Translations under genes and position numbers: made by a program | Assembly: GCF_008312935.1 (NCBI RefSeq) | Contig: NZ_VSZO01000004.1 | Span: forward strand, 1-58,592 | Source: Roseiconus lacunae | Lineage (GTDB): Bacteria; Planctomycetota; Planctomycetia; Pirellulales; Pirellulaceae | Length of the DNA stretch: 58,592 bases | Direction: 5' to 3' | Shown here: in pieces, positions 17,402 to 26,351 of the stretch | Numbering within the stretch: the stretch's first letter is position 1 | How the letters are laid out: every line of letters begins with the position of its first letter | The notes under the pieces: model-generated | The model's database searches: none | Seen by the model: only the letters and a program-made list of their open reading frames with translations | What the model was told of the DNA's origin: nothing

Positions 17402-18229
17402 ATTTTTCCTCTCCGCTGTTCTGTCCGCCGCTGTGACCGTCCGCTCGAACGAACCAATGGTGGCCTGCGATGTGCCGAAGGGCACCGTTTTGACGCCGCA
17501 CGCGAAGGCTACTTCAATCTGACTCAACCACAGGATCGCCGCAGTAAATCGCCAGGTGATAGCGACGACGCTGTCTTGGCTCGACAGAGCTGGATCAACC
17601 GAGGGCACATGGTCGGGCTGATCGAAACGCTCTCTGAATTATTGTCCGAACACCCATTGGACTTGAGCTGCACTCGCCGAACGATCGACCTCGGTTGTGG
17701 CGAAGGCAGTTTTGGTAAGGCACTCTTCGACGACTGTCCCGAAACATTTTGCGGTATCGACCTCTCGAAACGCGCGATCCGCTTGGCTGCCCGGCAATGG
17801 CCCGACGCGACTTGGGTGCTCGCTAATGCTGATCGTGTTCTGCCGTTCGCCGATGGCACCGCGGGACGATTGATGTCGCTGTTTGGGCGTCGACCGGTCA
17901 CTGAAATTGCTCGCGTGCTATGCGACGATGGCCAATGCATGATCGCGGTCCCCGGCGAAGAAGACTTGATCGAGCTACGCGAACTCGTACAGACGGTTGG
18001 CAAACGCCGCAGCCGTTGGAAAGCGATCGTTGACGAGTTTGCCGACGTGGGTTTCAAACTTCAACGGCAAGCCACCTGGCGTCATTCGGTCGAACTTGAT
18101 CAGCCAGCGATTACCGATGCCCTGGCGATGACCTACCGGGCCGTCCGCCATTCACAACATTCCCGAATCCAAAGCGTCGAACAGATGAATGTGACCCTTC
18201 ACGCCGACCTGATGGTATTTCAACGCTAG
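17402..18229 (+). CDS. RlmA-like rRNA guanine N1-methyltransferase, atypical start
   Basis: The frame reads through an RlmA-type zinc-finger region: CDRPLERTNGGLRC, then AEGHRFDAAREGYFNL, PGDSDDAVLARQSWINRGHM, and a SAM-binding domain with TIDLGCGEGSFGKAL. These match the 23S rRNA m1G745 methyltransferase family from its first residues. However, no ATG, GTG or TTG lies upstream of the zinc finger in this frame. TTG 17576 or ATG 17609 would remove it. The start given is ATT 17402 and is only a guess. The first Cys pair is C-x4-C instead of C-x2-C, and the +1 frame at 17419 reads FCPPL, hinting at a one-base frameshift. It may therefore be a non-canonical start, a sequence error or a decaying gene. 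Confidence 0.6.
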   Translation: MFPLRCSVRRCDRPLERTNGGLRCAEGHRFDAAREGYFNLTQPQDRRSKSPGDSDDAVLARQSWINRGHMVGLIETLSELLSEHPLDLSCTRRTIDLGCGEGSFGKALFDDCPETFCGIDLSKRAIRLAARQWPDATWVLANADRVLPFADGTAGRLMSLFGRRPVTEIARVLCDDGQCMIAVPGEEDLIELRELVQTVGKRRSRWKAIVDEFADVGFKLQRQATWRHSVELDQPAITDALAMTYRAVRHSQHSRIQSVEQMNVTLHADLMVFQR

Positions 18230-18280
18230 CGATTCGTCAGACCGAACTGCACCGCTTGCCCACCGGCCCGCAGAACAAAA

Positions 18281-18308
18281 AAGCCCTCTTGCCGAAACAA
18301 GAGGGCTT
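18281..18308 (-). terminator. Rho-independent terminator of the DUF1559 gene
   Basis: A perfect 11-bp stem (AAGCCCTCTTG with CAAGAGGGCTT) around a 6-nt loop. On the minus strand it is followed by a T-run, so it terminates the leftward DUF1559 gene. The plus-strand methyltransferase gene converges on it from 18229. Confidence 0.88.
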
Positions 18309-18340
18309 CAATGATTCACTACGATCTTGCTATTGCAGCA

Positions 18341-19510
18341 TTAGAGCTCAAGAGAAACTGTCTCTTTCGAGGCCCGGGTTCCCAATGCTCCCCAAACACC
18401 GTAAGGGCTCTTCCGAGTCATCGTCCCGCCGGTCGGCCAGTTAGGAGAGTTTGCCGAAAGGTCACCGGAGTCCACGGATTCAGTGATAAAGGTCACCGCC
18501 CCATCGCCCATCAAAATGTGTGCACCACCTTGGTGACGACTACCGACGGTAAACATCCCGTCAGATCCGTCACCCGAGTAAGCACAACTGACTCGGTTCG
18601 GAGGCATGATCGTGGTAACGCTGGTCATCACAGGACGCCCGTCAGTCCAACGCATCCCCTTGTTTTGCGAGACCGACCAGTTGTTGGTGTTCGTGCCCGC
18701 AAGGTGAAATTGAGGATCTTCTGGGTCGATCGTGTCTTCACAATCGATCGGCGTAATGAAGAACGAAGCGTTCGAACCTCGGTTGACGACCGTACCGCGT
18801 ACTTCCAACGTGTTGTTGTCAACGACGATTTCGCCGCAAGCGATCGTGTTGCTCAATCCATCCAGCATGTCACGGAACTTTGTCGTACGACGAGATTCGA
18901 AGAAACCTCGATTGTGACAACTGCGACGCGCCGGGGCACACCAAGTCAACTCTTCGCCGCGTTCGCCGCGGCATGAGTGATTGTTGCTGGCGACGCCATC
19001 ACCCAAGCTAGCGGCATAGTTAGTGAAGCCCTCAAAGTTCGCCGGCGGGACCGCGGGATCACTGGGGCAACGATAAGTCGTGATTTGCGTGACCCATGGG
19101 GTATAGGCGCGATCCCATGGCACCGGTCCCATCGGGGCGAACGGGGGCGTGCGGTCGGAACCGTTGTGATTAACCGATCGCGGGTTCGAGATCATGTCCC
19201 ACAATCCCTGCTGCTCGATAAACGGAGTCAGCGGCACGAGGAACGACAACAAGTGCCGGTTGCTGTTGTTCGCATTCGTCGGCGAAACATACGTTCCACC
19301 GCTCTGAACTGGCAGCTGTTTGAACGCCGAATGGTAGTTGTGCAAGCCAAGACCAATCTGCTTGAAATTGTTACTGCAGCTCATCCGCCGCGCCGCTTCA
19401 CGGGCAGCCTGAACGGCGGGCAGCAACAACCCCACCAAGATTCCAATGATGGCGATGACCACCAACAATTCGACAAGGGTGAAACCTCGTCGAACACGTT
19501 TGTTCAACAT
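18341..19510 (-). CDS. DUF1559 pseudopilin-like protein
   Basis: A 389-residue protein with a type IV prepilin-like N-terminus: [36 protein letters not shown], cut before the Phe by a prepilin peptidase and then methylated. The rest is the planctomycete DUF1559 domain, recognisable by [17 protein letters not shown] sequence (here [20 protein letters not shown]) and the C-terminal [23 protein letters not shown]. This family is greatly expanded in Planctomycetes and is thought to form surface or secretion-related fibres. ATG 19510 directly precedes the prepilin motif. A small lipoprotein gene lies upstream on the same strand. Confidence 0.95.
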   Translation of the reverse strand: MLNKRVRRGFTLVELLVVIAIIGILVGLLLPAVQAAREAARRMSCSNNFKQIGLGLHNYHSAFKQLPVQSGGTYVSPTNANNSNRHLLSFLVPLTPFIEQQGLWDMISNPRSVNHNGSDRTPPFAPMGPVPWDRAYTPWVTQITTYRCPSDPAVPPANFEGFTNYAASLGDGVASNNHSCRGERGEELTWCAPARRSCHNRGFFESRRTTKFRDMLDGLSNTIACGEIVVDNNTLEVRGTVVNRGSNASFFITPIDCEDTIDPEDPQFHLAGTNTNNWSVSQNKGMRWTDGRPVMTSVTTIMPPNRVSCAYSGDGSDGMFTVGSRHQGGAHILMGDGAVTFITESVDSGDLSANSPNWPTGGTMTRKSPYGVWGALGTRASKETVSLEL

Positions 19511-19963
19511 AATTTTTTCTCAAAAGTACAGGGGATGACAACGCGACGTTGAAGAAGCGTGGGGCAACCGATACGGCCACAAGAATGAAGAACTTGCGAA
19601 TTACGCAATTCAGCTAGCAGTCGCCCCTTGCGAAAGAGTCTTGCTGGACCACCCATTTTGAACAATGGAATATCGCGCAAAATCACTGTGAATTTTCAAG
19701 AAAGTGCGATACCTACCCGGACTTCGGGATACCGACTCAGACCGATAGGGCGAACGAGAAGCTCCACCCAGGGGCTAGAACGCAGCGCACTTACGAAGTT
19801 TCATTCGCAATCGCTCATTGCCTTTGCAAAGACACAGAGCCCCTAAAAAAAGGGAACTCATCTCCCCGAGAAGTGATGCCCGCGACGGCTTGAAGCAACG
19901 TCGCGTGGGCATCATGTGAATCAGACAAAGCCTCAGCGACATGAAGTCGCCGAACAAGTACCA
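19511..19963. other. Non-coding region upstream of the DUF1559 gene
   Basis: About 450 nt with no supported gene. It likely carries the promoter and leader of the DUF1559 gene. No recognised RNA motif. Confidence 0.4.
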
Positions 19964-20134
19964 CTACTGGCTTTGCATGTCGGAGGCGTTTTGCTCCGCC
20001 ATCGATTCCATCTGCTCTTCGGTGTGGACGACGCTGTCATCGACGCCAGTCGAAGTCGCTTCGGGTTGGTTACCACAGCCGGCGACCAAGGCGGCAGACA
20101 CAAACAGGACACTCAGGCAGAAGAATCGTTTCAT
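19964..20134 (-). CDS. Small lipoprotein
   Basis: A 56-residue protein with a signal peptide ending in the lipobox LVAGC (MKRFFCLSVLFVSAALVAGCGNQ). The mature peptide of about 37 residues is acidic and rich in Glu, Met and Ser. ATG 20134 is chosen because the lipoprotein signal begins there; the frame is open further upstream but without signal character. Small lipoproteins next to DUF1559 genes are common in this group, but no function is known. Confidence 0.8.
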   Translation of the reverse strand: MKRFFCLSVLFVSAALVAGCGNQPEATSTGVDDSVVHTEEQMESMAEQNASDMQSQ

Positions 20135-20275
20135 TTGACTTTCCATCAGGAACAAGAAATGGGAAGCGAAACAATCTAGAGCGACAGGGGGGAAAATCAA
20201 GCCCGGTCAATCGTGCAAGGAGAATTTGACTACGGCTCCAAACGGATCGCGTTCGTGCAGGACTATCTGGCGAAG

Positions 20276-23200
20276 CTACCGCTGATTTTCATCCGCAGCG
20301 AGGCCCTGCCCTTGCACCCAAAGATACCGCTGCCCGAGTGTCAAACCACGGTGACTTTCGTTACTACCGTCGGGCCAGACAATGGTCGCCGAGATGACGG
20401 AATCTTGATCAAGTTCACCGACTTCGTCGCAGGCAAAACGCAAGACCTGCTCGTTACCACACTGATAACCGTTTCCCGCCAACCGATATTTTGTGATCGC
20501 TCGCTCGGCATATCTCAGGGTCACGATTGCGCCGACGGCGTCGCGGTGACATTGCGTCCCCACCAACCTGATCTCGATCGTCGAAAAACGTTGATCGGTG
20601 TGATTGATAAACAGTCCCGCTGGTTCGAACAATCGGGTGACAACAAAGTCCAACTTTCGATCACGATTAAAATCCGCGGTTAAGAGCGCCCTGGCTAACT
20701 GTGGTGACGCGAATGATTCACCGATCGATGCCGCATCAACCGGTTGATATCGATCGTCAGCGGCGCGACGAAACAGCTGCATCGGCATTCGATAGTTTTG
20801 TCCGGAATGGGTGAAGTCATCGACGTGACCGTTGGCGACCACCAATTCCGGCGTTCCGTCACTATCGGCGTCCAACCACTGAGTCCCGTACCCCAACGTT
20901 CGAATCGTCGGATCGACCAACGCCCATGCGTCCGTTCGGTCAGACCAAACACCGTCATGAACTTGCTGATAAACGGTGTTGTAGTCATCACTGAAGTGGG
21001 TGACATAAAAATCAAGATCGCCGTCGTTATCGGCATCATCGGCGGCGATTCCCATCGAGGCTTGTGACAGGCTTCGAGCGTTAAACGCGACGCCGCGTGC
21101 GGCCCCCTGTTCTTGGAACTTTTGCCCCCCGATCCCATACGCCGTTGCTTCCGGCCGGGCTGAATCCCTCTCGATTCTGCCCGACCAAAAGTGATTGGCG
21201 GTCATGTCGTTGGCGACATAGACATCGATGCCGGGTGCCTGATCGAGTTGCCCGACCACCAACCCAAGTCCTCTCCCCGCTTGTATTTTCGCCAACCATT
21301 GCTGCGTCTGGTCGACAATCCGGCCGTGGTCCGTAACCGAATGGACACGATCGTGCTGAGCCGGAAAAACGAGCGGTCCGCAGGATCGATGAACGGTGAG
21401 TTCATCCGGAAAACACCGTCGGGTCACCACGTCGTCGCCACTGACATACTGAACGTCGAATAGTTCCGCGAGGCCATCGATATCGAGGTCAGCGATCGCA
21501 ACCGAAGTTGTCCACTCCTGATTGGATTGAAACTGCGATGTTTCAGTCGCGTCGATAAAGGTGCCATCCCCTTGATTGATCAATAATCGATTTTGACCAA
21601 AGACGCCGACGTAAAGATCTGGAAAACCATCACTATTGATGTCCCCCGATGCGACACCTTGCGAGTATGACTGATCCCGGCAATCGGCGAGATCGGTGAC
21701 GTCACTAAACACCCCGTTTCGGTTTCGATAGAAACGATTCGTCGAAGAATTGCCTTTTCGCGGCTGGCCATCACACACGGTCATGTAGAGATCAGGCCAG
21801 CCATCATGGTCGTAATCGATCGCACTCGCACCACCGGCACCCGATTGATAAATCCAAAGTCCCGCCTCACCATCAGCAGGCGGGGCGATCTTGCAACGAT
21901 GATTTAGATTTCGGGACTTCGCTTCATCACTAAAACGAATCGCAGCCTGTTCGGTCGTAGCCGCAATGGCTATTTTCGATTTCGAAGACTCCCATCGCGG
22001 CGTCGGCAAGCTGTCGACATCCACTCGTGAGGCCACCAGCAATGTTGGATCTTGCCAAGGAGTCTTCGCCGTCAGTTGCCCCTTTAGTTCCAGAAAGACT
22101 TCGTTGGCATTTGCAACGGGGTCCTGCGACATCCGTACCGCCGCCCGCGCCCAATTGGCAGCTTCCCAGATCCTTCCCAACGTTTGCATCGACCGGGCGA
22201 TTTCGACGGCGGCTCGCTGAGAATGTCGGCGCCAATACAACAGTGAATCGATTTGATCACGCATCGCAGTGATCGCTTGGGCACGCTTCGAAACGATCGC
22301 CGATTCTTCGGCATGTCCAATCTGGGCGAGCAAGTTTGCCAACCGACTGAGCGCTTCACCGCTATTCTCGTCCAATTGAACGGCGTTCCAGTAAGCACGC
22401 ACCGCCTGTTCGTTCTGTGCTTGACGCTCAGCCCATCGCCCCGCGGCCAACCAATACTGTGGTTGCCGCCGGACTTCACTACCAACGGTCGCCAACCACT
22501 CCTTCAGAAGTTGCGATTGATCGTTTTCAGGGGAATCGGTTTCGACGATCGCTCGACCATAATACGCCGATGCCTCGGCAAACTCTGGGTGCGTCGACCA
22601 GACTTGTCGCAATGAATCGATCGCGTCAGCCCAACGGTTGTCATAACAAACGGGACGGACGAGCGCGTACCGTGGTCGCTGGTCACCGGGGTTTTGCGAC
22701 AACACATAGTTGCACATTTCCTCATCGGTCTGTGGTCGCGACAAATCGGACAAGATCAACAATTCATCGACACCGGCCTGATTGTGCTGCACGAGAGATT
22801 GCAGATGTTCGCGGGCACGCCGCTCGAGCCCGAGGGACGCTTGCAGGCCGGCCAGATCGCGGCGGGTCGCCGCACTCGAAGGGTCGAGCAGAACCATCTG
22901 CTGCAATACCTCGATCGACCGAAAAGGTTTCGCCAACTGCATCCACTGACGTCCGATCTTGTCCAGGATCAAAACCGAGGGAGTCGTCTGGGCATCGATC
23001 GCCGCTTGGTAACGATCGATCGCGATGCTCGGTTGTTTCATCGCGACGGCGAGATCGCCGGCAAGTTGAAGGACTTCGGTATCATCTGCAAATTCAACCA
23101 AACGTGGACGAAGTGCCTGTTCGGCCAGAGCAAACTGGCCCGATCGAGCAAGTCGTGTGACTTCACCGATCAGTGACTCGCGTGACGCCGAAGACGTGTG

Positions 23201-23374
23201 TGACTTGCCAGCGGGAGTTCCCAATGCTGGATCTGATTCGAGCTGCGTGGCCGGTGAGTCAGATTCTTGCCGAGAGGCCCCGCAACCGACACTGATCGCA
23301 AGGCACAACGACGGCACGATCATGAGCCATCGACGACCGTATCTCCCCTGATATCCTGGCGTGTTCGATCGCAT
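20276..23374 (-). CDS. TPR and VCBS/FG-GAP lipoprotein with ASPIC/UnbV C-terminus
   Basis: A 1032-residue exported lipoprotein (IVPSLCLAISVGCGASRQ, lipobox VGC). Residues about 60-430 are TPR-like helical repeats. The middle is a beta-propeller of FG-GAP/VCBS repeats with many calcium-type DxDxDG loops, for example IDYDHDGWPDLYM, DINSDGFPDLYVG, DADNDGDLDFYVTHF and FNRDRKLDFVVT. The C-terminus (LVGTQCHRDAVGAIVTLRYA to LTLGQRYLWVQG) is the ASPIC/UnbV domain. This architecture is frequent in Planctomycetes; the role may be surface binding or adhesion. The 5' end abuts the tandem repeat and regulator gene to the right. Confidence 0.92.
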   Translation of the reverse strand: MRSNTPGYQGRYGRRWLMIVPSLCLAISVGCGASRQESDSPATQLESDPALGTPAGKSHTSSASRESLIGEVTRLARSGQFALAEQALRPRLVEFADDTEVLQLAGDLAVAMKQPSIAIDRYQAAIDAQTTPSVLILDKIGRQWMQLAKPFRSIEVLQQMVLLDPSSAATRRDLAGLQASLGLERRAREHLQSLVQHNQAGVDELLILSDLSRPQTDEEMCNYVLSQNPGDQRPRYALVRPVCYDNRWADAIDSLRQVWSTHPEFAEASAYYGRAIVETDSPENDQSQLLKEWLATVGSEVRRQPQYWLAAGRWAERQAQNEQAVRAYWNAVQLDENSGEALSRLANLLAQIGHAEESAIVSKRAQAITAMRDQIDSLLYWRRHSQRAAVEIARSMQTLGRIWEAANWARAAVRMSQDPVANANEVFLELKGQLTAKTPWQDPTLLVASRVDVDSLPTPRWESSKSKIAIAATTEQAAIRFSDEAKSRNLNHRCKIAPPADGEAGLWIYQSGAGGASAIDYDHDGWPDLYMTVCDGQPRKGNSSTNRFYRNRNGVFSDVTDLADCRDQSYSQGVASGDINSDGFPDLYVGVFGQNRLLINQGDGTFIDATETSQFQSNQEWTTSVAIADLDIDGLAELFDVQYVSGDDVVTRRCFPDELTVHRSCGPLVFPAQHDRVHSVTDHGRIVDQTQQWLAKIQAGRGLGLVVGQLDQAPGIDVYVANDMTANHFWSGRIERDSARPEATAYGIGGQKFQEQGAARGVAFNARSLSQASMGIAADDADNDGDLDFYVTHFSDDYNTVYQQVHDGVWSDRTDAWALVDPTIRTLGYGTQWLDADSDGTPELVVANGHVDDFTHSGQNYRMPMQLFRRAADDRYQPVDAASIGESFASPQLARALLTADFNRDRKLDFVVTRLFEPAGLFINHTDQRFSTIEIRLVGTQCHRDAVGAIVTLRYAERAITKYRLAGNGYQCGNEQVLRFACDEVGELDQDSVISATIVWPDGSNESHRGLTLGQRYLWVQGQGLAADENQR

Positions 23375-23429
23375 GCCGTCGTCAATAAATCACGAGTCAT
23401 TGAAGTTAGAAAACGCAAACGTCGTTGGC

Positions 23430-23461
23430 GACGCGTTCACTGAGGGACGCGTTCACTGAGG
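23430..23461. repeat. Perfect 16-nt tandem duplication
   Basis: GACGCGTTCACTGAGG occurs twice in a row at the 3' end of the regulator gene, so the stop codon region is duplicated. It looks like a recent slippage event. Confidence 0.85.
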
Positions 23462-24625
23462 GACACTGCGGCGTTCCTTTCGATACGCACCCGGAGGCTG
23501 CCCGACCGCCCGACGAAATGCCACGCTCATGTACTCTTGATTTTGAAAGCCGGTTTGCCGAGCGATTTGGATCAGAGTCAAATCGCTATTGGCAAGCAAA
23601 TAACGAATTTGATCGATTCGCCGACGGAGGATCTCTTGGTGAGGCGTTCGACCTAGGATATCGCGAAATCGACTTTCAAGCATCCTCCGTGAGATCGGAA
23701 TCCGATCGAGTAGATCCTGAACATTGATCGGTTCGCAATAGTGGTCGCGAATAAAGCGAACCGCTTCGGCGACATCGGGATCGCTGATCGCAACAATATC
23801 GGTCGATTGCCGAGCGACGATGCCTTTGGGAGGCAGCAGACGCAACGAGGGCAGTTGACTGCGACTGCGACGCGACTTATTCATCATCGTGTCCAGCGTT
23901 GCGGCGGCCACCCGTCCCGCTTGCTCGGCATCGGGAACGATGCTGGTCAGCGGTGGCGTTGAGAGGTCGCACAACAACTCGTCATTATCGACCCCCAGGA
24001 CGGCGACTTCTAATGGCACTTTCAAATCGCATTCCCGGCAAGCATCTAATACTTCCTGAGCCTTGATGTCATAGGTAGCGAAAATACCGATCGGCCGCGG
24101 TAGCCGACGGAGCCATTTCGTCAATCGCTTCCGTTCGGCGCCAGGCGATCGCTTGGTGTGGCGCTGATCGACGAACGTACTGCAGGGGAACCCATCCTTC
24201 TCGACACACTTAAGAAACTCGGTTTCGCGATTCGTTGACCAGACAAAACGTGCATCGCCACAAAACGCAAACTGTTCAAACCCCCGTTCACGAAGATGGC
24301 TGTACGCCATCGCTGCGATCGCGGCGTCGTCCGTTTCGACGCAAGGCACTTCGGGTACGTGACGAGCGGCGCTGACGTCGACCACTGGGATTGTCAACTT
24401 TTGGATCACCCGCGCGGTCTCTTGATTCTCAATCCGGGCGATCACACCGTGACCTTCCCAGCTTTGCAGCCAGGACGGCGGGACACTGCCACGATCTTGC
24501 TCAGTCAAATAAATCGACCATTGCTCATGTTCATGAACGTACGAGGCGATGCCGCGAAGGACGCCGCGGGCGTAGGCATTGGACGTCTCGATCAGCAGCG
24601 CCACCGACTTTCGTTTCTTTGCCAT
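23453..24625 (-). CDS. XylR-type transcriptional regulator (LacI-like sensor plus AraC DNA-binding domain)
   Basis: A 390-residue regulator. The N-terminal two thirds form a periplasmic-binding-protein-like sugar sensor beginning at KSVALLIETSNAYARGVLRGIASYV, with PVVDVSAARHVPEVPCVETDD and GVDNDELLCDLSTPPLTSIVP typical of the XylR/LacI sensor. The last about 105 residues are an AraC-type double helix-turn-helix (VQDLLDRIPISRRMLESRFRDILGRTPHQEILRRRIDQIRYLL ... IARQTGFQNQEYMSVAFRRAVGQPPGAYR). ATG 24625 has GAGGAA 5 nt upstream. It is divergent from the Gfo/Idh/MocA gene, which it may control. Confidence 0.93.
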   Translation of the reverse strand: MAKKRKSVALLIETSNAYARGVLRGIASYVHEHEQWSIYLTEQDRGSVPPSWLQSWEGHGVIARIENQETARVIQKLTIPVVDVSAARHVPEVPCVETDDAAIAAMAYSHLRERGFEQFAFCGDARFVWSTNRETEFLKCVEKDGFPCSTFVDQRHTKRSPGAERKRLTKWLRRLPRPIGIFATYDIKAQEVLDACRECDLKVPLEVAVLGVDNDELLCDLSTPPLTSIVPDAEQAGRVAAATLDTMMNKSRRSRSQLPSLRLLPPKGIVARQSTDIVAISDPDVAEAVRFIRDHYCEPINVQDLLDRIPISRRMLESRFRDILGRTPHQEILRRRIDQIRYLLANSDLTLIQIARQTGFQNQEYMSVAFRRAVGQPPGAYRKERRSVPQ

Positions 24626-25093
24626 GAGTTCCTCGCCGGCTTCGATTCTGCGGGGTGACCATTGAAGCCCTGACGATTCAGACAAGTCACCGCTGTTCAG
24701 TGATCGATTCGCCTTCGGCTCACCCGCGGGTTCTAATCCCGCCTTCATGCCTACTGTAGTTGATCGCCGGCGTTCCTGCGGTGACTTCATCACACGGAAA
24801 CGGCCTCTTGAAAAATAGCACATAAACCATGCGCACATTCACATTTAGGGATAATGGATCCCAGATATACTTCTCCAGTGGCCTGATCGGTCGTGATGCG
24901 CGCAAGTCGAACGTTGACGTCGCCGACTGAAATAGAACCGTGTTGACCGAACGCGTTGCCGTCCCAACCCGCCACCTCAAGACCGTTTGAACGGCTGCTT
25001 CCCGGACTGCTTCTTCGTTGTCGCAGGATCGCCGCCTCGATCTCACCGCCTTCACCCCCTCCCCACCCTCTCGCTGGATTGCCTTCGAAAATC
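24626..25093. promoter_or_regulatory. Divergent intergenic region of the XylR-type regulator and oxidoreductase
   Basis: About 470 nt between two divergent start codons. It must contain both promoters and probably the regulator's operator. I did not find a convincing long palindrome. An AT-rich stretch lies around 24810-24870. Confidence 0.5.
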
Positions 25094-26233
25094 ATGTCAG
25101 ACGCAAAGAAAGTCAAAATGGCCATGGTCGGTCTCGGATTTGGTGCCGAGTTTATTCCGATTTACAAAGCCCACCCCGGCGCCGAAGTGGTTGCCGCTTG
25201 CCGTCGCAACGAAGCCGAGATGAACAAGGTTGCCGACCAATTTGAAATCCCCAAGCGTTACACCGATTTCGAAGATGTGCTCAGCGATCCAGACATTGAT
25301 TGCGTTCATATCAACAGCCCGATCGGCGATCATGCCTGGATGTCGTTGAAAGCCCTTGACGCCGGCAAGCACGTGATGTGCACCGTCCCAATGGCCACCA
25401 CGATCGACGAATGTCGCCAGATTGTTGAAAAGGTTGAAGAGACAGGACTGAAATACATGATGGCCGAAACGGTCGTCTACAGCCGCGAGTTCTTGTTCAT
25501 CAAGCAGATGTTCCAGTCGGGCGAACTCGGTGACATTCAACACCTGGCCGCGTCGCACCCGCAAGACATGGACGGCTGGCCGGATTACTGGAAAGACATG
25601 ATTCCGATGCACTACGCGACGCACGTCGTCAGCCCTTGCCTGGGATTGGTCGATGGCTTGGCCGAGTACGTCAGCTGTTTCGGATCGGGTCAAGTTCGCG
25701 ACGAAATCGCCGAGCGCAGCGGCAACAAGTTCGCCGTCGAATCGTGCCACATCAAGATCGCCGAGACAGACCTTACGGCGCATGTTTGGCGAGCTCTTTA
25801 CGATGTTGCCCGTCAGTACCGCGAGAGTTTCGACGTCTACGGGACAAAGAAGAGTTTCGAGTGGACATTGATCGAAAACGAACCGCACGTGATGCACGTC
25901 GCCAAACGTCCGGAAGCTGAAATCGCCGAAAAGATCGAAATCCCCGACTTCGCGCACTTGTTGCCCGAAGAAATTCGACGCTTCACCCAGCCGCAAGAAA
26001 TCCACGACGCCGATCATCTTTCGTTCATCCAAGGTGGCGGACACGGCGGTTCGCACCCGCACTTGGTTCATGAGTTTATCAGCGCGATCCAAGAGAACCG
26101 CGAGCCTCGACCGGGCGCCGTGACAAGTGCGAACTGGACCTGCGTCGGCATCTGCGCCCACGAATCAGCCATGAAAGGCGGAGCGATCGTCCCATTGCCG
26201 GAGTTCACCCGGCAACCGGCACAAACCGTTTGA
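25094..26233 (+). CDS. Gfo/Idh/MocA family oxidoreductase lacking the EKP lysine
   Basis: A 379-residue protein with the NAD(P)-binding Rossmann start MAMVGLGFGAEFIPIYKAHPGAEVVAACRRN. The family's catalytic EKP motif is expected after GKHVM, but reads CTVPMATT, so the lysine is replaced. Downstream are GGHGGSHPHLVHEFISAI and EPRPGAVTSANWTCVGICAHESAMKGG, typical C-terminal elements. Such proteins oxidise or isomerise sugar derivatives; loss of the lysine suggests altered chemistry or a non-oxidoreductase role. ATG 25094 fits the family start. It is followed by the ThuA-propeller gene after 118 nt. Confidence 0.9.
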   Translation: MSDAKKVKMAMVGLGFGAEFIPIYKAHPGAEVVAACRRNEAEMNKVADQFEIPKRYTDFEDVLSDPDIDCVHINSPIGDHAWMSLKALDAGKHVMCTVPMATTIDECRQIVEKVEETGLKYMMAETVVYSREFLFIKQMFQSGELGDIQHLAASHPQDMDGWPDYWKDMIPMHYATHVVSPCLGLVDGLAEYVSCFGSGQVRDEIAERSGNKFAVESCHIKIAETDLTAHVWRALYDVARQYRESFDVYGTKKSFEWTLIENEPHVMHVAKRPEAEIAEKIEIPDFAHLLPEEIRRFTQPQEIHDADHLSFIQGGGHGGSHPHLVHEFISAIQENREPRPGAVTSANWTCVGICAHESAMKGGAIVPLPEFTRQPAQTV

Positions 26234-26242
26234 TCAACGAAA

Positions 26243-26292
26243 ACCGCCGACAACGCGAGGCCCATCGTTGCCTCGCCAGATTCGCCGGCGGT
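26243..26292. other. Nested inverted repeat in the intergenic region
   Basis: Two nested stems: outer ACCGCCG with CGGCGGT, inner GCGAGGC with GCCTCGC around an 8-nt loop. There is no T-run, so it is not a standard terminator. It could stabilise transcript ends between the two genes. Confidence 0.55.
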
Positions 26293-26351
26293 CCACAAAG
26301 TAAGATGACGTTACCAGCCCACCTCTTTATTCTCACCGGCACTTTTGCGAC

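Noticed and set aside
25097..26161. A 354-residue minus-strand frame opposite the Gfo/Idh/MocA gene
   Set aside because: It is a long antisense frame caused by codon bias; the plus-strand protein has clear family motifs.
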